This document shows positions 10,982 to 22,058 of a stretch of DNA of 64,000 bases, piece after piece. Under the pieces are notes generated by a model, which saw only the letters and a program-made list of their open reading frames with translations, made no database searches and was not told the origin of the DNA. The stretch comes from Osmia lignaria lignaria (taxonomy: Eukaryota; Arthropoda; Insecta; Hymenoptera; Megachilidae). The translations under genes and the position numbers were made by a program. Positions within the stretch are counted from its first letter, which is position 1. Each line of letters starts with the position of its first letter. Location: assembly GCF_051020975.1 (NCBI RefSeq), contig NW_027478167.1, positions 806,001-870,000 of the forward strand, read 5' to 3'.

Positions 10982-11811
10982 CAGTATAGACTCGTTATAA
11001 GCAAAACGCTCGGGACCGGACTTTTGCTTATAACGTGTAGTTCCACTATTGTTTGATGTTAGCCGACTGCTTCGACATAGAACGGTTTGTTTTCGCTCCG
11101 TCCTCTTTTGCACTCAAGGTCCTTTTCTACGTTCGAAGCAGTCGGCTAACATCAAACAATAGTGGAACTACACGTTATAGGCAAAAGTCCGGTCCCGTGC
11201 GTTTGGTTGTAACTAGTTTACATGGTAAATATGGTCCGAATTATATCGTGTTTGGTATCATTTTAATTAGAAAAATGTCAGAAATATCATGGAAAAAGTT
11301 CTATAAAAAAAAAATGAAAAATAGCAAAGTTAGATTGTTGCATTAGTGTTGCCTCACCGATATCTGATCCAAGATCATGTTACGCTACTCGGCGAGCGAG
11401 CTTCGCGACGTCTCGAGGGGTATACCCCCCAGTGGCGGGGATGGTTTCTTTGCAAATATCGTACAGATCTTTTCAGCTTATAACGAGTCTATACTGTATA
11501 TCTCAAGGGAAGGGGCCTGACGGACATATTTCGAGATATTTCTTCTTCTTGTTGTTCTTCTTCTGCACAGCTAAGCTGGAAGTGGCATTTGCGGCTTGCA
11601 CTAGTGCAGACTTATCTCAAAGAGAGGGGCCACGGTGTTTCTGTATCTCTATTATGTTGGTGCTGCTTCGGAACTTTTAAATATCTTGATATATCTCGAG
11701 AACTACGCATCTGATCAAAAAATATCATAGAAGATAAAAAGTAGGAAACTTAATTCTCTACAAAAAAGGTCTCTTAACATTTTGCCATAGCTCGCTTCGT
11801 TTCCGAGATAT
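9685..11811 (+). repeat. MITE-bearing higher-order repeat, unit 2 (2,127 bp)
   Basis: Repeats unit 1 monomer by monomer at an offset of 2,127 bp: 9685, 10007 (TCAGCTCAAAGG form), 10329 (CACTAATGCAG), 10651 (TTATATTGGTG) and the interrupted monomer holding the MITE at 10982. The part of the interrupted monomer after the MITE (11499 onward) has its own changes (GCGGCTTGCAC, GACTTATCTC, GGTGCTGCTTC) and a class-E tail, so a different monomer was joined to the MITE's right side here. Confidence 0.88.
10982..11496 (+). mobile_element. Pogo/Tigger-like MITE, copy 2 (515 bp)
   Basis: Same element, same orientation and same insertion base as copy 1, with terminal repeats at 10982-11002 and 11476-11496 and TA on each side. 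The foldback core arms are at 11012-11075 and 11133-11196. It differs from copy 1 in reading ATATCATGG. Its left flank shares the GGTTTATTAAC variant near 10930 with copy 1, so flank and element were copied together. Confidence 0.87.
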
Positions 11812-12786
11812 TTGCAGATTTATCTCAAGGGAAGGGGCCTGACGGACATATTTCGAGATATTTCTTCTTCTTGTTGTTCTTCTTCTGCACAGCTAAGCTG
11901 GAAGTGGCATTTGCCGCTCGCACTAGTGCAGAGTTATCTCAAAGAAAGGGGCCACGGTGTTTCTGTATCTCTATTATGTTGGTGCGGCTTCGGAACTTTT
12001 AAATATCTCGATATATCTCGAAAACTACGCTTCTGATCAAAAAATATCATAGAACATAAATTGTAGGAAACATAATTCTTTACAAAAAACATCTCTTAAC
12101 ATTTTGCCATAGCTCGCTTCGTTTCCGAGATATTTGCAGATTCAGCTCAAAGGAACTGGCCTGACGGACATATTTCGAGGTATTTCTTCTTCTTGTTGTT
12201 CTTCCTCTGCACAGCTAAGCTGGAAGTGGCATTTGCAGCTCGGAATAGTGCAGAGTTATCTCAAAGAAAGGGGCCACGGTGTTTCTGTATCTCTATTATG
12301 TTGGTGCGGCTTCGGAACTTTTAAATATCTTGATATATCTCGAGAGCTACGCATCTGATCAAAAAATATCATAGAACATAAAAAGTGGGAAACATAATTC
12401 TCTACAAAAAAGGTCTCTTAACATTTTGCCATAGCTCGCTTCGTTTCCGAGATATTTGCAGATTTATCTCAAGGGAAGGGGCCTGACGGACATATTTCGA
12501 GATATTTCTTCTTCTTGTTGTTCTTCTTCTGCACAGCTAAGCTGGAAGTGGCATTTGCGGCTCGCACTAATGCAGAGTTATCTCAAAGAAAGGGGCCACG
12601 GTGTTTCTGTATCTCTATTATGTTGGTGCGGCTTCGGAACTTTTAAATATCTCGATATATCTCGAAAACTACGCTTCTGATCAAAAAATATCATAGAACA
12701 TAAATTGTAGGAAACATAATTCTCTACAAAAACGGTTTATTAACATTTTGCCATAGCTCGCTTCGTTTCCGAGATATTTGCAGATA
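11497..12786 (+). repeat. 322-bp satellite array, segment 3
   Basis: Right part of an interrupted monomer, three full monomers (11812, 12134, 12456) and the start of the next interrupted one; 1,290 bp = 4 x 322 + 2. This is the shortest spacing between MITE copies in the window. Confidence 0.95.
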
Positions 12787-13616
12787 CAGTATAGACTCGT
12801 TATAAGCAAAACGCTCGGGACCGGACTTTTGCTTATAACGTGTAGTTCCACTATTGTTTGATGTTAGCCGACTGCTTCGACATAGAACGGTTTGTTTTCG
12901 CTCCGTCCTCTTTTGCACTCAAGGTCCTTTTCTACGTTCGAAGCAGTCGGCTAACATCAAACAATAGTGGAACTACACGTTATAGGCAAAAGTCCGGTCC
13001 CGTGCGTTTGGTTGTAACTAGTTTACATGGTAAATATGGTCCGAATTATATCGTGTTTGGTATCATTTTAATTAGAAAAATGTCAGAAATATCATGGAAA
13101 AAGTTCTATAAAAAAAAAATGAAAAATAGCAAAGTTAGATTGTTGCATTAGTGTTGCCTCACCGATATCTGATCCAAGATCATGTTACGCTACTCGGCGA
13201 GCGAGCTTCGTGACGTCTCGAGGGGTATACCCCCCAGTGGCGGGGATGGTTTCTTTGCAAATATCGTACAGATCTTTTCAGCTTATAACGAGTCTATACT
13301 GTATATCTCAAGGGAAGGGGCCTGACGGACATATTTCGAGATATTTCTTCTTCTTGTTGTTCTTCTTCTGCACAGCTAAGCTGGAAGTGGCATTTGCGGC
13401 TCGCACTAGTGCAGAGTTATCTCAAAGAAAGGGGCCACGGTGTTTCTGTATCTCTATTATGTTGGTGCGGCTTCGGAACTTTTAAATATCTCGATATATC
13501 TCGAAAACTACGCTTCTGATCAAAAAATATCATAGAACATAAATTGTAGGAAACATAATTCTCTACAAAAAACGTCTCTTAACATTTTGCCATAGCTCGC
13601 TTCGTTTCCGAGATAT
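11812..13616 (+). repeat. MITE-bearing higher-order repeat, unit 3 (1,805 bp, one monomer short)
   Basis: Has the 11812 (GCCGCTCGC variant), 12134 (TCAGCTCAAAGG form) and 12456 (CACTAATGCAG) monomers and then the MITE at 12787, but lacks the TTATATTGGTG monomer present in units 1, 2 and 4. Its length is exactly 322 bp less than 2,127. This is a clean one-monomer contraction, expected from in-register unequal exchange. Confidence 0.87.
12787..13301 (+). mobile_element. Pogo/Tigger-like MITE, copy 3 (515 bp)
   Basis: Intact ends (12787-12807 and 13281-13301) with flanking TA. Foldback core arms are at 12817-12880 and 12938-13001. Its private change is GCTTCGTGACG near 13206, where the other copies read GCTTCGCGACG. 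The left flank again has GGTTTATTAAC, here preceded by AAACG instead of AAAAG. Confidence 0.87.
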
Positions 13617-14913
13617 TTGCAGATTTATCTCAAGGGAAGGGGCCTGACGGACATATTTCGAGATATTTCTTCTTCTTGTTGTTCTTCTTCTGCACAGCTA
13701 AGCTGGAAGTGGCATTTGCGGCTCGCACTAGTGCAGAGTTATCTCAAAGAAAGGGGCCACGGTGTTTCTGTATCTCTATTATGTTGGTGCGGCTTCGGAA
13801 CTTTTAAATATCTCGATATATCTCGAGAACTACGCATCTGATCAAAAAATATCATAGAAGATAAAAAGTAGGAAACTTAATTCTCTACAAAAAAGGTCTC
13901 TTAACATTTTGCCATAGCTCGCTTCGTTTCCGAGATATTTGCAGATTTATCTCAAGGGAAGGGGCCTGACGGACATATTTCGAGATATTTCTTCTTCTTG
14001 TTGTTCTTCTTCTGCACAGCTAAGCTGGAAGTGGCATTTGCAGCTCGGAATAGTGCAGAGTTATCTCAAAGAAAGGGGCCACGGTGTTTCTGTATCTCTA
14101 TTATGTTGGTGCGGCTTCGGAACTTTTAAATATCTTGATATATCTCGAGAGCTACGCATCTGATCAAAAAATATCATAGAACATAAAAAGTAGGAAACCT
14201 AATTCTCTACAAAAAAGGTCTCTTAACATTTTGCCATAGCTCGCTTCGTTTCCGAGATATTTGCAGATTTATCTCAAGGGAAGGGGCCTGACGGACATAT
14301 TTCGAGATATTTCTTCTTCTTGTTGTTCTTCTTCTGCACAGCTAAGCTGGAAGTGGCATCTGCAGCTCGCAATAGTGCAGAGTTATCTCAAAGAAAGGGG
14401 CCACGGTGTTTCTGTATCTCTATTATGTTGGTGCGGCTTCGGAACTTTTAAATATCTCGATATATCTCGAAAACTACGCTTCTGATCAAAAAATATCATA
14501 GAACATAAATTGTAGGAAACATAATTCTCTACAAAAAACGTCTCTCAACATTTTGCCATAGCTCGCTTCGTTTCCGAGATATTTGCAGATTTATCTCAAG
14601 GGAAGGGGCCTGACGGACATATTTCGAGATATTTCTTCTTCTTGTTGTTCTTCTTCCGCACAGCTAAGCTGGAAGTGGCATTTGCGGCTCGCACTAGTGC
14701 AGAGTTATCTCAAAGAAAGGGGCCACGGTGTTTCTGTATCTCTATTATATTGGTGCGGCTTCGGAACTTTTAAATATCTCGATATATCTCGAAAACTACG
14801 CTTCTGATCAAATAATATCATAGAACATAAATTGTAGGAAACATAATTCTCTACAAAAAAGGTTTATTAACATTTTGCCATAGCTCGCTTCGTTTCCGAG
14901 ATATTTGCAGATA
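13302..14913 (+). repeat. 322-bp satellite array, segment 4
   Basis: Right part of an interrupted monomer and four full monomers at 13617, 13939, 14261 and 14583; 1,612 bp. The last reads AATAATATC instead of AAAAATATC after TGATC, a variant also seen downstream in many class-K monomers between 18.5 and 29 kb. Confidence 0.95.
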
Positions 14914-15744
14914 CAGTATAGACTCGTTATAAGCAAAACGCTCGGGACCGGACTTTTGCTTATAACGTGTAGTTCCACTATTGTTTGATGTTAGCCGACT
15001 GCTTCGACATAGAACGGTTTGTTTTCGCTCCGTCCTCTTTTGCACTCAAGGTCCTTTTCTACGTTCGAAGCAGTCGGCTAACATCAAACAATAGTGGAAC
15101 TACACGTTATAGGCAAAAGTCCGGTCCCGTGCGTTTGGTTGTAACTAGTTTACATGGTAAATATGGTCCGAATTATATCGTGTTTGGTATCATTTTAATT
15201 AGAAAAATGTCAGAAATATCATGGAAAAAGTTCTATAAAAAAAAAAATGAAAAATAGCAAAGTTAGATTGTTGCATTAGTGTTGCCTCACCGATATCTGA
15301 TCCAAGATCATGTTACGCTACTCGGCGAGCGAGCTTCGCGACGTCTCGAGGGGTATACCCCCCAGTGGCGGGGATGGTTTCTTTGCAAATATCGTACAGA
15401 TCTTTTCAGCTTATAACGAGTCTATACTGTATATCTCAAGGGAAGGGGCCTGACGGACATATTTCGAGATATTTCTTCTTCTTGTTGTTCTTCTTCTGCA
15501 CAGCTAAGCTGGAAGTGGCATTTGCGGCTCGCACTAGTGCAGAGTTATCTCAAAGAAAGGGGCCACGGTGTTTCTGTATCTCTATTATGTTGGTGCGGCT
15601 TCGGAACTTTTAAATATCTCGATATATCTCGAAAACTACGCTTCTGATCAAAAAATATCATAGAACATAAATTGTAGGAAACATAATTCTCTACAAAAAA
15701 CGTCTCTTAACATTTTGCCATAGCTCGCTTCGTTTCCGAGATAT
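13617..15744 (+). repeat. MITE-bearing higher-order repeat, unit 4 (2,128 bp)
   Basis: Five monomers plus the MITE at 14914. The extra base compared with units 1 and 2 is one more A in the A-run inside the MITE. The monomer at 13939 has the GCAGCTCGGAATAG marker of the TCAGCTCAAAGG monomers in units 1-3, but with a TTATCTCAAGGG start, so it is a left/right chimera of two monomer types. The TTATATTGGTG monomer is at 14583 and also carries CTTCCGCAC. Confidence 0.85.
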
Positions 15745-18320
15745 TTGCAGATTTATCTCAAGGGAAGGGGCCTGACGGACATATTTCGAGATATTTCTTC
15801 TTCTTGTTGTTCTTCTTCTGCACAGCTAAGCTGGAAGTGGCATTTGCGGCTCGCACTAGTGCAGAGTTATCTCAAAGAAAGGGGCCACGGTGTTTCTGTA
15901 TCTCTATTATGTTGGTGCGGCTTCGGAACTTTTAAATATCTTGATATATCTCGAGAACTACGCATCTGATCAAAAAATATCATACAACATAAAAAGTAGG
16001 AAACTTAATTCTCTACAAAAAAGGTCTCTTAACATTTTGCCATAGCTCGCTTCGTTTCCGAGATATTTGCAGATTTATCTCAAGGGAATGGGCCTGACGG
16101 ACATATTTCGAGATATTTCTTCTTCTTGTTGTTCTTCTTCTGCACAGCTAAGCTGGAAGTGGCATTTGCAGCTCGCAATAGTGCAGAGTTATCTCAAAGA
16201 AAGGGGCCACGGTGTTTCTGTATCTCTATTATGTTGGTGCGGCTTCGGAACTTTTAAATATCTCGATATATCTCGAAAACTACGCTTCTGATCAAAAAAT
16301 ATCATAGAACATAAATTGTAGGAAACATAATTCTCTACAAAAAAGGTCTCTTAACGTTTTGCCATAGCTCGCTTCGTTTCCGAGATATTTGCAGATTTAT
16401 CTCAAGGGAAGGGTCCTGACGGACATATTTCGAGATATTTCTTCTTCTTGTTGTTCTTCTTCTGCACAGCTAAACTGGGAATGGCATTTCCAGCTCGCAA
16501 TAGTGCAGAGTTATCCCAAAGAAAGGGGCCACGGTGTTTCTGTATCTCTATTATGTTGGTGCGGCTTCGGAACTTTTAAATATCTCGATATATCTCGAAA
16601 ACTACGCTTCTGATCAAAAAATATCATAGAACATAAATTGTAGGAAACATAATTCTCTACAAAAAAGGTCTCTTAACATTTTGCCATAGCTCGCTTCGTT
16701 TCCGAGATATTTGCAGATTTATCTCAAGGGAAGGGTCCTGACGGACATATTTCGAGATATTTCTTCTTCTTGTTGTTCTTCTTCTGCACAGCTAAGCTGG
16801 AAGTGGCATTTGCGGCTCGCACTAGTGCAGAGTTATCTCAAAGAAAGGGGCCACGGTGTTTCTGTATCTCTATTATGTTGGTGCGGCTTCGGAACTTTTA
16901 AATATCTCGATATACCTCCAAAACTACGCTTCTGATCAAAAAATATCATAGAACATAAATTGTAGGAAACATAATTCTCTACAAAAAACGTCTCTCAACA
17001 TTTTGCCATAGCTCGCTTCGTTTCCGAGATATTTGCAGATTTATCTCAAGGGAAGGGGCCTGACGGACATATTTCGAGATATTTCTTCTTCTTGTTGTTC
17101 TTCTTCTGCACAGCTAAGCTGGAAGTGGCATTTGCAGCTCGCAATAGTGCAGAGTTATCTCAAAGAAAGGGGCCACGGTGTTTCTGTACCTCTATTATGT
17201 TGGTGCAGCTTCGGAACTTTTAAATATCTTGATATATCTCGAGCACTACGCATCTGATCAAAAAATATCATAGAACATAAAAAGTAGGAAACTTAATTGT
17301 CTACAAAAAAGGTATCTTAACATTTTGCCATAGGTCGCTTCGTTTCCGAGATATTTGCAGATTTATCTCAAGGGAAGGGGCCTAACGGACATATTTCGAG
17401 ATATTTCTTCTTCTTGTTGTTCTTCTTCTGCACAGCTAAGCTGGAAGTGGCATTTGCGGCTCGCACTAGTGCAGGGTTATCTCAAAGAAAGGGGCCACGG
17501 TGTTTCTGTATCTCTATTATGTTGGTGCGGCTTCGGAACTTTTAAATATCTTGATATATCTCGAGATCTACGCATCTGATCAAAAAATATCATAGAACAT
17601 AAAAAGTAGGAAACTTAATTCTCTACAAAAAAGGTCTCTTAACATTTTGCCATAGCTCGCTTCGTTTCCGAGATATTTGCAGATTTATCTCAAGGGAAGG
17701 GGCCTGACGGACATATTTCGAGATATTTCTTCTTCTTGTTGTTCTTCTTCTGCACAGCTAAGCTGGAAGTGGCATTTGCGGCTCGCACTAGTGCAGAGTT
17801 ATCTCAAAGAAAGGGGCCACGGTGTTTCTGTATCTCTATTATGTTGGTGCGGCTTCGGAACTTTTAAATATCTTGATATATCTCGAGATCTACGCATCTG
17901 ATCAAAAAATATCATAGAACATAAAAAGTAGGAAACTTAATTCTCTACAAAAAAGGTCTCTTAACATTTTGCCATAGCTCGCTTCGTTTCCGAGATATTT
18001 GCAGATTTATCTCAAGGGAAGGGGCCTGACGGACATATTTCGAGATATTTCTTCTTCTTGTTGTTCTTCTTCTGCACAGCTAAGCTGGAAGTGGCATTTG
18101 CAGCTCGCAATTGTGCAGAGTTATCTCAAAGAGAGGGGCCACGGTGTTTCTGTATCTCTATTATGTTGGTGCGGCTTCGGAACTTTTAAATATATTGATA
18201 TATCTCGAGAACTACGCATCTGATCAGAAAATATCGTAGAAGATAAAAAGTAGGAAACTTAATTCTCTACAAAAAAGGTCTCTCAACATTTTGCCATAGC
18301 TCGCTTCGTTTCCGAGATAT
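14583..18320 (+). repeat. 3,738-bp tandem duplication, copy A (includes MITE copy 4)
   Basis: Each marker monomer recurs 3,738 bp downstream in the same order: 16067/19805, 16389/20127, 16711/20449, 17033/20771, 17355/21093, 17677/21415 and 17999/21737. By eye I found a single difference (G at 17299, C at 21037). Coordinates follow the monomer grid; the variant TCTCTCAACA just upstream of both 14583 and 18321, against TCTCTTAACA before 22059, places the true join within roughly 60 bp upstream of 18321. Confidence 0.9.
14914..15429 (+). mobile_element. Pogo/Tigger-like MITE, copy 4 (516 bp)
   Basis: Ends at 14914-14934 and 15409-15429 with TA flanks. Foldback core arms are at 14944-15007 and 15065-15128. 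One extra A in the internal A-run (near 15237-15247) makes it 516 bp, a change shared only with copy 5. This links the two copies by descent, in agreement with the tandem duplication of the surrounding 3.7 kb. Confidence 0.87.
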
Positions 18321-18651
18321 TTGCAGATTTATCTCAAGGGAAGGGGCCTGACGGACATATTTCGAGATATTTCTTCTTCTTGTTGTTCTTCTTCCGCACA
18401 GCTAAGCTGGAAGTGGCATTTGCGGCTCGCACTAGTGCAGAGTTATCTCAAAGAAAGGGGCCACGGTGTTTCTGTATCTCTATTATATTGGTGCGGCTTC
18501 GGAACTTTTAAATATCTCGATATATCTCGAAAACTACGCTTCTGATCAAATAATATCATAGAACATAAATTGTAGGAAACATAATTCTCTACAAAAAAGG
18601 TTTATTAACATTTTGCCATAGCTCGCTTCGTTTCCGAGATATTTGCAGATA
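15430..18651 (+). repeat. 322-bp satellite array, segment 5
   Basis: Right part of an interrupted monomer and nine full monomers (15745 to 18642); 3,222 bp = 10 x 322 + 2. It contains distinctive monomers useful as markers: GGGAATGGGCC (16067), AACTGGGAATGG (16389), ATACCTCCAAAAC (16711), CTGTACCTC with GTGCAGCTTC (17033), GCAGGGTTATC (17355) and ATATTGATATATC (17999). Confidence 0.95.
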
Positions 18652-21600
18652 CAGTATAGACTCGTTATAAGCAAAACGCTCGGGACCGGACTTTTGCTTA
18701 TAACGTGTAGTTCCACTATTGTTTGATGTTAGCCGACTGCTTCGACATAGAACGGTTTGTTTTCGCTCCGTCCTCTTTTGCACTCAAGGTCCTTTTCTAC
18801 GTTCGAAGCAGTCGGCTAACATCAAACAATAGTGGAACTACACGTTATAGGCAAAAGTCCGGTCCCGTGCGTTTGGTTGTAACTAGTTTACATGGTAAAT
18901 ATGGTCCGAATTATATCGTGTTTGGTATCATTTTAATTAGAAAAATGTCAGAAATATCATGGAAAAAGTTCTATAAAAAAAAAAATGAAAAATAGCAAAG
19001 TTAGATTGTTGCATTAGTGTTGCCTCACCGATATCTGATCCAAGATCATGTTACGCTACTCGGCGAGCGAGCTTCGCGACGTCTCGAGGGGTATACCCCC
19101 CAGTGGCGGGGATGGTTTCTTTGCAAATATCGTACAGATCTTTTCAGCTTATAACGAGTCTATACTGTATATCTCAAGGGAAGGGGCCTGACGGACATAT
19201 TTCGAGATATTTCTTCTTCTTGTTGTTCTTCTTCTGCACAGCTAAGCTGGAAGTGGCATTTGCGGCTCGCACTAGTGCAGAGTTATCTCAAAGAAAGGGG
19301 CCACGGTGTTTCTGTATCTCTATTATGTTGGTGCGGCTTCGGAACTTTTAAATATCTCGATATATCTCGAAAACTACGCTTCTGATCAAAAAATATCATA
19401 GAACATAAATTGTAGGAAACATAATTCTCTACAAAAAACGTCTCTTAACATTTTGCCATAGCTCGCTTCGTTTCCGAGATATTTGCAGATTTATCTCAAG
19501 GGAAGGGGCCTGACGGACATATTTCGAGATATTTCTTCTTCTTGTTGTTCTTCTTCTGCACAGCTAAGCTGGAAGTGGCATTTGCGGCTCGCACTAGTGC
19601 AGAGTTATCTCAAAGAAAGGGGCCACGGTGTTTCTGTATCTCTATTATGTTGGTGCGGCTTCGGAACTTTTAAATATCTTGATATATCTCGAGAACTACG
19701 CATCTGATCAAAAAATATCATACAACATAAAAAGTAGGAAACTTAATTCTCTACAAAAAAGGTCTCTTAACATTTTGCCATAGCTCGCTTCGTTTCCGAG
19801 ATATTTGCAGATTTATCTCAAGGGAATGGGCCTGACGGACATATTTCGAGATATTTCTTCTTCTTGTTGTTCTTCTTCTGCACAGCTAAGCTGGAAGTGG
19901 CATTTGCAGCTCGCAATAGTGCAGAGTTATCTCAAAGAAAGGGGCCACGGTGTTTCTGTATCTCTATTATGTTGGTGCGGCTTCGGAACTTTTAAATATC
20001 TCGATATATCTCGAAAACTACGCTTCTGATCAAAAAATATCATAGAACATAAATTGTAGGAAACATAATTCTCTACAAAAAAGGTCTCTTAACGTTTTGC
20101 CATAGCTCGCTTCGTTTCCGAGATATTTGCAGATTTATCTCAAGGGAAGGGTCCTGACGGACATATTTCGAGATATTTCTTCTTCTTGTTGTTCTTCTTC
20201 TGCACAGCTAAACTGGGAATGGCATTTCCAGCTCGCAATAGTGCAGAGTTATCCCAAAGAAAGGGGCCACGGTGTTTCTGTATCTCTATTATGTTGGTGC
20301 GGCTTCGGAACTTTTAAATATCTCGATATATCTCGAAAACTACGCTTCTGATCAAAAAATATCATAGAACATAAATTGTAGGAAACATAATTCTCTACAA
20401 AAAAGGTCTCTTAACATTTTGCCATAGCTCGCTTCGTTTCCGAGATATTTGCAGATTTATCTCAAGGGAAGGGTCCTGACGGACATATTTCGAGATATTT
20501 CTTCTTCTTGTTGTTCTTCTTCTGCACAGCTAAGCTGGAAGTGGCATTTGCGGCTCGCACTAGTGCAGAGTTATCTCAAAGAAAGGGGCCACGGTGTTTC
20601 TGTATCTCTATTATGTTGGTGCGGCTTCGGAACTTTTAAATATCTCGATATACCTCCAAAACTACGCTTCTGATCAAAAAATATCATAGAACATAAATTG
20701 TAGGAAACATAATTCTCTACAAAAAACGTCTCTCAACATTTTGCCATAGCTCGCTTCGTTTCCGAGATATTTGCAGATTTATCTCAAGGGAAGGGGCCTG
20801 ACGGACATATTTCGAGATATTTCTTCTTCTTGTTGTTCTTCTTCTGCACAGCTAAGCTGGAAGTGGCATTTGCAGCTCGCAATAGTGCAGAGTTATCTCA
20901 AAGAAAGGGGCCACGGTGTTTCTGTACCTCTATTATGTTGGTGCAGCTTCGGAACTTTTAAATATCTTGATATATCTCGAGCACTACGCATCTGATCAAA
21001 AAATATCATAGAACATAAAAAGTAGGAAACTTAATTCTCTACAAAAAAGGTATCTTAACATTTTGCCATAGGTCGCTTCGTTTCCGAGATATTTGCAGAT
21101 TTATCTCAAGGGAAGGGGCCTAACGGACATATTTCGAGATATTTCTTCTTCTTGTTGTTCTTCTTCTGCACAGCTAAGCTGGAAGTGGCATTTGCGGCTC
21201 GCACTAGTGCAGGGTTATCTCAAAGAAAGGGGCCACGGTGTTTCTGTATCTCTATTATGTTGGTGCGGCTTCGGAACTTTTAAATATCTTGATATATCTC
21301 GAGATCTACGCATCTGATCAAAAAATATCATAGAACATAAAAAGTAGGAAACTTAATTCTCTACAAAAAAGGTCTCTTAACATTTTGCCATAGCTCGCTT
21401 CGTTTCCGAGATATTTGCAGATTTATCTCAAGGGAAGGGGCCTGACGGACATATTTCGAGATATTTCTTCTTCTTGTTGTTCTTCTTCTGCACAGCTAAG
21501 CTGGAAGTGGCATTTGCGGCTCGCACTAGTGCAGAGTTATCTCAAAGAAAGGGGCCACGGTGTTTCTGTATCTCTATTATGTTGGTGCGGCTTCGGAACT

Positions 21601-22058
21601 TTTAAATATCTTGATATATCTCGAGATCTACGCATCTGATCAAAAAATATCATAGAACATAAAAAGTAGGAAACTTAATTCTCTACAAAAAAGGTCTCTT
21701 AACATTTTGCCATAGCTCGCTTCGTTTCCGAGATATTTGCAGATTTATCTCAAGGGAAGGGGCCTGACGGACATATTTCGAGATATTTCTTCTTCTTGTT
21801 GTTCTTCTTCTGCACAGCTAAGCTGGAAGTGGCATTTGCAGCTCGCAATTGTGCAGAGTTATCTCAAAGAGAGGGGCCACGGTGTTTCTGTATCTCTATT
21901 ATGTTGGTGCGGCTTCGGAACTTTTAAATATATTGATATATCTCGAGAACTACGCATCTGATCAGAAAATATCGTAGAAGATAAAAAGTAGGAAACTTAA
22001 TTCTCTACAAAAAAGGTCTCTTAACATTTTGCCATAGCTCGCTTCGTTTCCGAGATAT
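18321..22058 (+). repeat. 3,738-bp tandem duplication, copy B (includes MITE copy 5)
   Basis: Direct, immediately adjacent copy of 14583-18320, spanning ten monomers, one MITE-bearing monomer and the element. The near identity over 3.7 kb, against clearly higher divergence between ordinary neighbouring monomers, indicates a recent event (or an assembly duplication, which the sequence cannot exclude). Confidence 0.9.
18652..19167 (+). mobile_element. Pogo/Tigger-like MITE, copy 5 (516 bp)
   Basis: The last copy in the window. Ends are at 18652-18672 and 19147-19167 with TA flanks; foldback core arms are at 18682-18745 and 18803-18866. I saw no difference from copy 4, including the extra A. 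No MITE or MITE fragment is seen in the remaining 45 kb. Confidence 0.87.

Noticed and set aside
8855..19167. Five independent MITE insertions into a preferred target
   Set aside because: Same base, same orientation, matching flanking variants and spacing by whole monomers are explained far more simply by copying of one insertion.
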